A stretch of 64,000 bases of DNA from Aeromicrobium senzhongii (GTDB taxonomy: Bacteria; Actinomycetota; Actinomycetes; Propionibacteriales; Nocardioidaceae): NCBI RefSeq assembly GCF_014334735.1, contig NZ_CP060587.1, positions 62,001 to 126,000 on the forward strand. Reading direction: 5' to 3'. A model generated the notes under the pieces. The model was not told the DNA's origin. It did not search any database and worked only from the letters and a program-made list of their open reading frames with translations. How positions within the stretch are numbered: position 1 is the stretch's first letter; each line of letters starts with the position of its first letter. This document shows positions 42,820-53,038 of this stretch, piece by piece. Position numbers and translations under genes: made by a program.

Positions 42820-44769
42820 ATGTCCGCCGACGTCCTCTGGAAACCGCCTCACCGGGGCACCACGCCGATCGAGCGATTCGCGGCGTGGATCGCGCAGAGC
42901 CGGGGCGTGGACGTCCCCGACTACGACTCCCTGTGGCAGTGGTCGGTCGACGACGTCGCCGGGTTCTGGGGTGCGTGGCTGGAGTACCTGGAGCTGCCGT
43001 ACGACGGCGACGCCACCGAGGTCCTGCCGGACGCCTCGATGCCCGGGGCCCGCTGGTTCCCCGACGTCCGGTTGAACTACGCCGAGGCGATGCTGCGGCT
43101 GCCCGGCCGCGCCGACGACGACGTCGTGGTGGTCGCCCGCTCGCAGAGCCGCGACGAGGTCAGCCTGACGGCCGCCGGTCTGCGCGACCAGGTGGCGCGG
43201 GCACGGCAGGGCCTGATCGATGCCGGCGTCGGCCCCGGCGACCGGGTCGCCGCGTACTCGCCGAACATCCCCGAGACGCTCGTCCTGCTGCTGGCCGCGG
43301 CCAGCCTCGGCGCGATCTTCTCCTCCTGCGCCCCCGAGTTCGGCACGCAGAGCGTCATCGACCGCTGGCAGCAGATCGAGCCGGTCGTGCTGCTGGCCGT
43401 CGACGGCTACCGCTACGGCGACAAGGGCATCGACCGCCGCGAGCAGGTCGAGACCATCACCGCCGCCCTGCCCAGCCTGCGCACCGTGGTGTGGCTGCCG
43501 TACCTCGACCCCGCCGCGCCCGCGCCGGACCGGGCGATCACGTGGCAACAGTTCACGGCGACCGGCGGCCCGCTGGAGTTCGCGCGGGTCGCCTTCGACG
43601 CGCCGTTGTACGTCCTGTTCTCGTCGGGCACCACGGGCCTGCCCAAGCCGATCGTGCACGGGCACGGCGGCATCACGATCGAGCACCTCAAGGCGCTCGC
43701 CCTGCAGAGCGACCTGGGGCCCGCCGACCGCTTCTTCTGGTTCTCCACCACCGGCTGGATGATGTGGAACTACCTCGTCTCGGGGATCGGCGTCGGAGCC
43801 ACCGTGGTGATGTTCGACGGCAACCCGGCCCACCCCGACATGGGCGAGCTGTGGCGCATGGCGGCCGAGGTCGGCGTCACGTACTTCGGCACCAGTGCGC
43901 CGTACCTGCTGCAGTGCCGCAAGGAGGACCTGCATCCCGCGCAGATCGCGGATCTGTCGTCCCTGCGTGCGATCGGCTCCACGGGCGCCCCGCTGCCCGA
44001 GGCGGGGTTCCGGTGGGTCTACGAGGAGTTCGAGCCGCACGTGCAGCTGTGCTCCGTCTCGGGCGGCACCGACACGTGCGCCGCCTTCGTGGGAGCCGCA
44101 CCCACCGTGCCGGTCTACGCCGGCGAGATCTCGTGCCGCTGCCTGGGCTGCGACGTCGACTCCTTCGACGAGTCCGGGCAGCCGGTGCGCGACCAGCTCG
44201 GCGAGCTGGTCATCAAGCAGCCGATGCCCTCGATGCCGGTCGGCTTCTGGGGCGACGAGGACGGCTCGCGCTACCGCGCCGCGTACTTCGAGGACTTCCC
44301 CGGCGTCTGGCGCCACGGCGACTGGATCAACCTGACGTCGTACGGCTCGTGCACGATCACCGGGCGCAGCGACGCCACCCTCAACCGCGGCGGCGTGCGG
44401 CTGGGGACCTCGGAGTTCTACTCGGTGGTCGAGTCGCTGCCCGAGGTGGCCGACAGCATCGTCGTGCACCTCGAGGACGCCGAGGGCGGCGCCGGACGAC
44501 TGCTGCTGTTCGTGGCGCTGGTCGAGGGCGCACGGCTGGACGACGCCCTGACGAAGCAGATCACCACCGAGCTGCGGTCCAAGCTCTCGCCGCGCCACGT
44601 GCCCGACGAGATCCACCAGGTGCGCGGCATGCCGCGCACGCTCTCGGGCAAGAAGCTCGAGGTGCCCGTCAAGAAGATCCTGCGCGGCACCCCGGTCGAC
44701 GAGGCCGCCGCGAAGGGCGCCCTGCAGAACCCCGAGGTCCTGGACGACTTCGAGGCCTTCCGCGCATAA
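42820..44769 (+). CDS. aacS: Acetoacetyl-CoA synthetase
   Basis: The 649-residue AMP-forming ligase activates acetoacetate. It has the N-terminal ACAS segment (WSVDDVAGFWGAWLEYLEL), the P-loop-like LFSSGTTGLPKPIVHGHGG, STTGWMMWNYLVSG, the adenine-pocket SGGTDTCAAF, and the C-terminal Lys in RTLSGKKLEVPVK. The LPKPIVH variant separates it from acetyl-CoA synthetase (GKPKGILH). It would rescue acetoacetate made by the HMG-CoA lyase encoded at 6541, feeding acetoacetyl-CoA to thiolase. A family A palindrome begins at the base after its stop codon. Confidence 0.93.
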   Translation: MSADVLWKPPHRGTTPIERFAAWIAQSRGVDVPDYDSLWQWSVDDVAGFWGAWLEYLELPYDGDATEVLPDASMPGARWFPDVRLNYAEAMLRLPGRADDDVVVVARSQSRDEVSLTAAGLRDQVARARQGLIDAGVGPGDRVAAYSPNIPETLVLLLAAASLGAIFSSCAPEFGTQSVIDRWQQIEPVVLLAVDGYRYGDKGIDRREQVETITAALPSLRTVVWLPYLDPAAPAPDRAITWQQFTATGGPLEFARVAFDAPLYVLFSSGTTGLPKPIVHGHGGITIEHLKALALQSDLGPADRFFWFSTTGWMMWNYLVSGIGVGATVVMFDGNPAHPDMGELWRMAAEVGVTYFGTSAPYLLQCRKEDLHPAQIADLSSLRAIGSTGAPLPEAGFRWVYEEFEPHVQLCSVSGGTDTCAAFVGAAPTVPVYAGEISCRCLGCDVDSFDESGQPVRDQLGELVIKQPMPSMPVGFWGDEDGSRYRAAYFEDFPGVWRHGDWINLTSYGSCTITGRSDATLNRGGVRLGTSEFYSVVESLPEVADSIVVHLEDAEGGAGRLLLFVALVEGARLDDALTKQITTELRSKLSPRHVPDEIHQVRGMPRTLSGKKLEVPVKKILRGTPVDEAAAKGALQNPEVLDDFEAFRA

Positions 44770-44832
44770 CGAGATTTGCTCCGATTTCTACCTTTCAAAC
44801 CCTCTGAAAGGTGGAAATCGGAGCAAATCTCG
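44770..44832. repeat. Family A intergenic palindrome, copy 2 (63 bp)
   Basis: Arms of 28 bp (44770-44797 and 44805-44832) around the 7-nt loop AACCCTC, starting directly after the aacS stop. Compared with copy 1 at 7480, the outer 13 and inner 8 positions of each arm are identical. The middle segment changes from CTTTTC to GATTTC on one arm and GAAAAG to GAAATC on the other, so pairing is kept. One T:G pair is the only non-Watson-Crick position. It lies between convergent aacS and asd. Confidence 0.9.
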
Positions 44833-44848
44833 GGACGCGCGGGGTGGA

Positions 44849-47178
<2,330 letters not shown>

Positions 47179-47296
47179 TTCCTTGCTTCAGAGGGTTTGC
47201 AGGCGCAGTGGGTCGGCGCCACGCTGCGCCGGCGTCAGTCTAGCCCGTGGTCGCTGGGATCCTCGGCTCCTGTCCCGGGGGTGGACGGGGTGCGCG

Positions 47297-47893
47297 TCAG
47301 CCGACGGCGGTGCGGCCCTCGAAGGCGCGCCCGAGGGTGACCTCGTCGGCATACTCGAGGTCGCCACCGACGGGCAGGCCGCTGGCGAGCTTGGTGACGC
47401 GCAGGCCGATCGGCACCAGCATCCGCATCAGGTACGTCGCGGTGGCCTCACCCTCGAGGTTGGGGTCCGTCGCGATGATGACCTCGGTGACGGTGCCGTC
47501 CTGCAGGCGCAGCAGCAGCTCCTTGATGCGCAGCTGGTCGGGGCCGATGCCGGCGATGGGGCTGATCGCGCCGCCGAGCACGTGGTACCGGCCGCGGAAC
47601 TCGCGCGTGCGCTCGATCGCGATGACGTCCTTGCTCTCCTCGACCACGCACAAGACCGTCGCGTCGCGGCGCGGATCGGCGCAGATGCGGCAGGTCGTGT
47701 CGACGGTGACGTTGCCGCACACCGAGCAGAACAGGACCTTGGTCTTGGCGTCGACGAGGGTCTGGGCGAAGCGCTTCACGTCGTCGGGATCGGCATCGAG
47801 CAGGTGGAAGGCGATCCGCTGGGCACTCTTCGGGCCGATGCCCGGCAGACGTCCGAGCTCGTCGATGAGGTCCTGGATCACACTTTCGTACAC
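47297..47893 (-). CDS. recR: Recombination protein RecR
   Basis: The 198-residue protein has an N-terminal helix-hairpin-helix ([20 protein letters not shown]), a Cys4 zinc finger (CSVCGN and CRIC), a TOPRIM domain ([25 protein letters not shown]), and the Walker B-like C-terminus. RecR works with RecO and RecF to load RecA on gapped DNA. Start GTG 47893. In most actinobacteria it sits near dnaX, as here. Confidence 0.98.
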   Translation of the reverse strand: MYESVIQDLIDELGRLPGIGPKSAQRIAFHLLDADPDDVKRFAQTLVDAKTKVLFCSVCGNVTVDTTCRICADPRRDATVLCVVEESKDVIAIERTREFRGRYHVLGGAISPIAGIGPDQLRIKELLLRLQDGTVTEVIIATDPNLEGEATATYLMRMLVPIGLRVTKLASGLPVGGDLEYADEVTLGRAFEGRTAVG

Positions 47894-47906
47894 GTCGTCA
47901 GCCTAG

Positions 47907-48224
47907 TCAGTGGTCCAGCATCTTCAGCCCGACGACGCACCCGACGAGGCCCAGCAACAACGCGATCTTGGCCACGGACGCGGGCTCGGAGCCCGTGAGC
48001 ATCGCGTAGGTGACGGTTCCGGCGGCGCCGATCGCGACCCACACCGCGTACGCGGTGCCGGTCGGCAGGTCGCGCATGGCCCAGGCGAGACCACCCATGC
48101 TCACGACGACGGCACCGGCGAAGACGAGGGACGGACCGAGCTTCGTGAAGCCCTCGCTGCGGCCCAGGGCGGTGGCCCACACGGCCTCGAACAGACCTGA
48201 TACGACCAGGACGATCCACGACAT
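47907..48224 (-). CDS. sugE: SMR family guanidinium exporter (SugE/Gdx type)
   Basis: The 105-residue protein has four transmembrane helices. The first has the conserved membrane Glu in SGLFEAVWATALGRSEGF. The GLAWAMRDLPTGTAYAVWVAIGA stretch is typical of SugE/Gdx. Small multidrug-resistance proteins act as antiparallel dimers that exchange protons. Gdx members export guanidinium. A guanidine-III riboswitch directly upstream strongly supports this. Start ATG 48224 follows AAGGAG at 48231-48236. Confidence 0.92.
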   Translation of the reverse strand: MSWIVLVVSGLFEAVWATALGRSEGFTKLGPSLVFAGAVVVSMGGLAWAMRDLPTGTAYAVWVAIGAAGTVTYAMLTGSEPASVAKIALLLGLVGCVVGLKMLDH

Positions 48225-48239
48225 GACGCACTCCTTCGT

Positions 48240-48282
48240 GGCCGTCTTGTCGCGCTCCGGGTACGACTCCACTCGTCCGGCG
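48240..48282 (-). promoter_or_regulatory. Guanidine-III (ykkC-III) riboswitch
   Basis: The leader of the exporter gene, read on the minus strand, contains in order CCGGACGAG, CGTACCCGG and GACAAGACGGC at the spacing of the known guanidine-III aptamer. The two CCGG segments form the first stem. The pseudoknot between GTGG...CGT and ACG...CCAC is possible only with an internal loop, so its pairing is less perfect than in the reference I remember. The Shine-Dalgarno at 48231-48236 follows immediately, fitting control of translation by guanidine. Confidence 0.85.
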
Positions 48283-48309
48283 GCCGTGAAGGGCCGTGGT
48301 CCCATCCTC

Positions 48310-50922
48310 TCAAACGACGCCAGGGGCGGGGTGCCGACGCAGGAAGGTCGCCAGCAGGTCGTGGCCGTGCGAGGTCAGGATCGACTCGGGGTGGATCTGG
48401 ACGCCTTCGACGGGCAGGTCGCGATGACGCACGCCCATGACGATCCCGGAGCCGGTGCGGGCGGTGACCGTCAGCGGCTCGCGGACGTCCTGCACCACCA
48501 GGGAGTGGTAGCGAGCGCAGGTCAGCGGCGACGGCAGGTCGGCGAAGACCCCCAGTCCGTCGTGGTGGACCAGGGAGGACTTGCCGTGGACGACCTGCTC
48601 GGCGCGGACGACGGTGGCTCCGTGGACCTCGGCGATGACCTGGTGGCCCAGGCAGACGCCGAGGACGGGCGTGTGGGGCCCGAACCGGCGCACGACCTCG
48701 GCGCTGATGCCGGCGTCCGCCGGGGTTCCCGGCCCCGGGGAGACGACCACGTGGGTGAAGTCGCCGGCCAGCAGGTCGTCGACACCGACCTCGTCGTTGC
48801 GCACCACCTCGGTACGGCCGCCCAGTTCGCCGACGTACTGCACGAGGTTGAACACGAACGAGTCGTAGTTGTCGATGAACAGGACCCGAGCGGTCGCGGA
48901 CGGGTCGGTCGACCTCGCGGGGGCGCGCGGTGCGGTCTCGCGATGCTCGAGGGCGCTCGCGAGGCGCGCCGTGACGGGACCGGGCGTCCAGCGGCCCACC
49001 CCCTCGCACGAGGTGACCGGCACGATGCCGCGCAGGGCGTTGGTGGCGAACACCTCGGTGGCGGCCGCGAGGTCGGCCGTGGTCATCCGGTGCTGGAAGA
49101 CGGGCAGGCCCAGTGCGGACGCCAGCTCGATGACGCGCGCCCGAGCCGTGCCCGGCAGCAGCCGTCCGTCCAGCGCCGGGGTGTGCAGGCCGTCGTCCAG
49201 CACCGCGAAGAGGTTGGCGCGTGCCGTCTCGAGCACCGAGCCGTCGGTGTCCGTGACGAGCGGCTCGTGCCCCGGCACGACGGGGATGCGAGCGCGGTCG
49301 GCCCACTTGTGCGGGCCCAGACCGCCGGGGACCACACGCGCCACGAGCGACCAGGCCGCCTCGGTGGGCGTGAGCGGTGCGGTCGCCATCGAGATCCCGA
49401 CGTCCCCGCCCTGCGGTGCGGCGTCGATGCGCAGGCGGTGCGGACCGATCAGTCCGGCCACGCGGGCGTGCACCGCCTCCTCCAGGCCGGCGCGCACGGT
49501 GGTGCCGTGGACGGCGCGGACGCTGGCGTCGAGTCGGGCGAGGTGGGCGTCGAGGTCGACGGCGCGCCCGTCGAGGACCAGGACGGTCTCGAAGGCCCCG
49601 AGGTGGACGTCGACGGGCCCGCTCGGACTCGGCTCGGGCTCCGTGGCCGGGGCGGCCGGTGCCGGTGGCGCGACCAGATCGAGCCGGCCACCGATCGCGT
49701 CGATCAGGGGTCGGGCCTTGTCGAGGCACTCGGCGTACTCGCCGGCCGGGTCGGAGTCGGCCACGATCCCGCCCCCGACGCCCAGCCACACCCGGGTGGT
49801 GCCGTCGGGCGCCGTCGCGAACTCGAAGGTGCGGATCACGACGTTCATCTCGAGACCGGCGGCGGCGCTGACGTGGCCGATCGCGCCGGTGTAGGCCTCG
49901 CGCCCCGTCGCCTCGAGCTCGGCGATGAGCTCCATCGCGCGCACCTTGGGGGCGCCCGTGACCGATCCGGGCGGGAACGTCGCGCGCAGCAGGTCACGGT
50001 CGGTCGTTCCGGCGGGCAGGTGGGCCACGACGTCGGAGACCAGGTGCCAGACGCTGTGTCGCTCGACCCGGTTCAGCGCGGGCACCCGGACCGAGCCCGG
50101 CACGGCGACTCGGCCGAGGTCGTTGCGCATGAGGTCGACGATCATCACGTTCTCGGCGCGGTTCTTGGCCGAGGCCTCGAGTTCGCGCGGATCGGTCGAC
50201 AGGGCAGCGGTGCCCTTGATCGGGGAGGTGAGGACCTCGTCGCCGGTCCGGCGCAGGAACAGCTCGGGCGAGAAGCTGGCCAGCGCGCCCTCGGGCGACG
50301 AGACGTAGGCGGCGTAGGCGGGCTTCAGTCGCTCGACGCCCGCGCAGAACGCGTCGAGGGGGTCGCCCTCGAAGGTGGCCTCGAGTCGCGCACAGAGGTT
50401 GACCTGGAAGATGTCGCCGGCTGCGATGTGCCCCAGGGCGCGACGGATCGCCGCGCGGTGGGCCTGCGGGCTGGGGGTCATGTCGAACCTGCCGACGCTG
50501 AACGGGGCGGCCTCCGTCGGCGCGCTGACGGTCGCGATGAGCTCCTCGACCCGCGCGGGATCGGGGTCGCCGATCGACTCCAGCCACCAGGTGCCGCGCA
50601 CCCGGCGCAGGACGAGGTCGTAGAACCCCGCGCGGTGGTCGGGCTGCGGCATCGGCCGGGGCGGCCCTTCGGGCAGGTGCTCGACCTGGCTGCCGAGGCG
50701 ATAGCCCCAGGCGCCGATCCAACCGCCGCCGAAGCCGTCGGCGTCCAGTCGGGGCAGGTCGACGTCGTCCCACGTCTCGAGCAGCCGGACGGGCTCGCAG
50801 GCGATCAGCGCCTCGCCCTGGTGCCACGCGCCCAGCAGGGCGACGAGGCGGTCGCGGCCGCGGAGCCGACGCAGGACCTCGGGGGGCGTGGCGGTCAGGT
50901 CGAGCCGGCGCCGGACCGGCAC
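48310..50922 (-). CDS. PabB-PabC-PabA triple fusion for 4-aminobenzoate synthesis
   Basis: One 870-residue protein carries three folate-pathway enzymes. Residues ~1-425 are aminodeoxychorismate synthase component I, with SPELFLRR, the PIKGT motif (Lys typical of PabB, not anthranilate synthase) and the chorismate-binding GSVTGAPK. Residues ~440-675 are a class IV PLP aminotransferase fold, aminodeoxychorismate lyase (LGAFETVLVLDG; DTDGSVLETARANLF). Residues ~680-870 are the glutamine amidotransferase component (FIDNYDSFVFNLVQY; GVCLGHQ with the Cys; QIHPES). Start GTG 50922 is chosen because upstream sequence is only a shadow of dnaX. No separate pabA or pabC is near. Confidence 0.9.
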   Translation of the reverse strand: MPVRRRLDLTATPPEVLRRLRGRDRLVALLGAWHQGEALIACEPVRLLETWDDVDLPRLDADGFGGGWIGAWGYRLGSQVEHLPEGPPRPMPQPDHRAGFYDLVLRRVRGTWWLESIGDPDPARVEELIATVSAPTEAAPFSVGRFDMTPSPQAHRAAIRRALGHIAAGDIFQVNLCARLEATFEGDPLDAFCAGVERLKPAYAAYVSSPEGALASFSPELFLRRTGDEVLTSPIKGTAALSTDPRELEASAKNRAENVMIVDLMRNDLGRVAVPGSVRVPALNRVERHSVWHLVSDVVAHLPAGTTDRDLLRATFPPGSVTGAPKVRAMELIAELEATGREAYTGAIGHVSAAAGLEMNVVIRTFEFATAPDGTTRVWLGVGGGIVADSDPAGEYAECLDKARPLIDAIGGRLDLVAPPAPAAPATEPEPSPSGPVDVHLGAFETVLVLDGRAVDLDAHLARLDASVRAVHGTTVRAGLEEAVHARVAGLIGPHRLRIDAAPQGGDVGISMATAPLTPTEAAWSLVARVVPGGLGPHKWADRARIPVVPGHEPLVTDTDGSVLETARANLFAVLDDGLHTPALDGRLLPGTARARVIELASALGLPVFQHRMTTADLAAATEVFATNALRGIVPVTSCEGVGRWTPGPVTARLASALEHRETAPRAPARSTDPSATARVLFIDNYDSFVFNLVQYVGELGGRTEVVRNDEVGVDDLLAGDFTHVVVSPGPGTPADAGISAEVVRRFGPHTPVLGVCLGHQVIAEVHGATVVRAEQVVHGKSSLVHHDGLGVFADLPSPLTCARYHSLVVQDVREPLTVTARTGSGIVMGVRHRDLPVEGVQIHPESILTSHGHDLLATFLRRHPAPGVV

Positions 50923-50932
50923 GTGCGAGGGG

Positions 50933-52936
50933 TTAGCGGTAGGGGGTCTCGTCAATGACCTCGGCCCCCAGGTGCTCGGCGAGGAGCGCCTCCGCATCCT
51001 GCGAGCCGTCGTCGACGACGGGGTCGTTCGGGTCGACGCCGGCGTCGGGATCGACCCGTGTGATCGGGACGGGACCCTGACGCAGTGCCTCGCGGACCGA
51101 CTCGGGCACCCGCGACTCGGTGGGTGCGGACGGTGCCGCAGCCGGTGCCGAGCCGCCGGCCGGCGCGCTGCCGGTGGGCGAGGCGGAGGGATCGACGATC
51201 GCCTCGATGCGCCACTGGACGGCCATGACGTCGGACAGCGCCTGCTGGACGATCTGGTCCGAGCCACTCTTGACGAACGAGTCACGCGCGCCGGTGTTGA
51301 CCAGGGCGAGCGTCAGCGTGGAGCCGTCGAGCGCCGCGACCTGCGCGTTCTGGCTGAGCATGACCCACGTGAATCGACGCAGGTGCTGGACGCGCTCGAG
51401 GACCTGGGGCCACATCCGCCGCACGTCGGCGGTCGTGAGCTGCCCGGGAGCGGGAGCGGCGGGAGCGGGAGCCGCGGTCTCGACCGGTGTCGTCTCGGCG
51501 ACGGGCGCCGGGGCGGGCTCGGCGGGACGTGCGACCTCGGCCGCCGGGGCGGCGGGCACTGCGCTGGTGCTGGGCGTGGCGGGCGCTGCGACCGGTGCCT
51601 CGGGACGCGGCTCATCGCGCTCGGCCGGTGTCTCGTCGGCAGCCGGGGCGGCCGGGGCGGGAGCGGGTTGAGCGGGAGCGGGCGTCGCGGCGGCAGGGGG
51701 AGCGGCCGTGGGCGCGGGCGCCGGAGCAGCGGGCGGCGCGACGACGGTCTCGGGCGCCGGGGCGGCTCCGGAGAGGCGTCGCTCGAGGCGGTCGAGGCGG
51801 GCGTGGAAGCCCTCGACGGAGTTGTCGGCACCGGGCACGAGGATCCGCGCGCACATCAGCTCGAGCATCAGCCGGGGGGCGGTGGCCCCGCGGAACTCGG
51901 TGATGGCGGTGCTGACGAGGTCGGCCGCCCGCGTCAGCTCGGTCGGCTCGAAGCCCGCGACCTGACGCTGCAGGACGGCCGTGCGATCGGCCGGGGTCTC
52001 GAGCAGGCCCGACTCGGCGGCGGTGGGAACGGCCTTGAGGATCACCAGGTCGCGGAAGCGCTGGAGCAGGTCCTCGGCGAAGCGGCGCGGGTCCTGACCG
52101 GACTCGATGACCTTGTCCACGACACCGAACACGGTGGCCGCGTCGCTGACGGCGAAGGCCTCGATCGCCTCGTCGAGCAGCGAGTCGGGCGTGTACCCGA
52201 GCAGCTGGACGGCCAGGTCGTACGTGATGCCGTCGGGGCCTGAGCCGGCGAGCAGCTGGTCGAGCACGCTGAGCGAGTCACGCACGGACCCGCCGCCGGC
52301 GCGCACGACGAGGGGCAGCGCGGTGGGCTCGAGGCGCACATTCTCGCTCTGGCACAGCTGGAGCATGTAGTCGCCGAGCAGCTTCGGCGGGACGAGCCGG
52401 AACGGGTAGTGGTGGGTCCGCGAGCGGATCGTGCCGATGACCTTGTCGGGCTCGGTCGTGGCGAAGATGAACTTCAGGTGCGGCGGCGGCTCCTCGACGA
52501 GCTTGAGCAGCGCGTTGAAGCCCTGCGGGGAGACCATGTGGGCCTCGTCGATGATGTAGACCTTGTACCGGCTGCTGACCGGGGCGAAGAACGCCCGCTC
52601 GCGCAGGTCGCGCGCGTCGTCGACGCCACCGTGGCTGGCCGCGTCGATCTCGATGACATCGATGCTGCCCGGGCCGCCGCGCGCGAGGTCGCGGCAGCTC
52701 TGGCACTCGCCGCACGGATCGGAGATCGGCGCCTTCTCGCAGTTGAGCGCGCGCGCCAGGATCCGGGCGCTGGTGGTCTTGCCGCAGCCGCGCGGGCCGC
52801 TGAACAGGTAGGCGTGGTTGACCCGGTTGTTGGCCAGGGCGTGACGCAGCGGTGCGGTCACGTGATCCTGACCGATGACCTCGGCGAACGTCTCGGGCCG
52901 GTATCGCCGGTACAGAGCCAAGGGGGGTGCGTCCAC
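50933..52936 (-). CDS. dnaX: DNA polymerase III subunit gamma/tau
   Basis: The 667-residue clamp-loader ATPase has Walker A FSGPRGCGKTTSARIL (~45), a zinc-binding Cys set in CEKAPISDPCGECQSC, and Walker B YIIDEAHM. The sensor 1 region FIFATTEPDKV follows. The middle (residues ~400-510) is an Ala/Pro linker. The C-terminal ~150 residues include the tau part that contacts the polymerase. No frameshift signal is evident, so only the full-length form may be made. Start GTG 52936. It lies 10 bp upstream of pabBCA on the same strand and is probably co-transcribed with it. Confidence 0.96.
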   Translation of the reverse strand: MDAPPLALYRRYRPETFAEVIGQDHVTAPLRHALANNRVNHAYLFSGPRGCGKTTSARILARALNCEKAPISDPCGECQSCRDLARGGPGSIDVIEIDAASHGGVDDARDLRERAFFAPVSSRYKVYIIDEAHMVSPQGFNALLKLVEEPPPHLKFIFATTEPDKVIGTIRSRTHHYPFRLVPPKLLGDYMLQLCQSENVRLEPTALPLVVRAGGGSVRDSLSVLDQLLAGSGPDGITYDLAVQLLGYTPDSLLDEAIEAFAVSDAATVFGVVDKVIESGQDPRRFAEDLLQRFRDLVILKAVPTAAESGLLETPADRTAVLQRQVAGFEPTELTRAADLVSTAITEFRGATAPRLMLELMCARILVPGADNSVEGFHARLDRLERRLSGAAPAPETVVAPPAAPAPAPTAAPPAAATPAPAQPAPAPAAPAADETPAERDEPRPEAPVAAPATPSTSAVPAAPAAEVARPAEPAPAPVAETTPVETAAPAPAAPAPGQLTTADVRRMWPQVLERVQHLRRFTWVMLSQNAQVAALDGSTLTLALVNTGARDSFVKSGSDQIVQQALSDVMAVQWRIEAIVDPSASPTGSAPAGGSAPAAAPSAPTESRVPESVREALRQGPVPITRVDPDAGVDPNDPVVDDGSQDAEALLAEHLGAEVIDETPYR

Positions 52937-52955
52937 GGAGACCAGCCTAGACGCC

Positions 52956-53038
52956 CGCGCCGACAGTGGTCATCGGCGCCGCGCACGTCTCGTCGTGCCG
53001 ACACCGGCGAGCAGGAGCGCCAGACCGCACGCGAACCA
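52956..53038. repeat. 83-bp direct repeat, copy 1 (end of the surface-protein gene)
   Basis: This 83-bp stretch is identical to 56283-56365, in the same orientation. Here it covers the stop and the last ~22 codons of the surface-protein gene (its membrane anchor and Arg-rich tail). The region between the copies holds the whole gene and the transposase fragment. Confidence 0.93.

Noticed and set aside
50923..51285. N-terminal extension of the PabBCA frame by about 120 codons
   Set aside because: The sequence is Arg/Pro/Ser-rich shadow of the dnaX 3' end. GTG 50922 starts right at the PabB domain, 10 bp after the dnaX stop.
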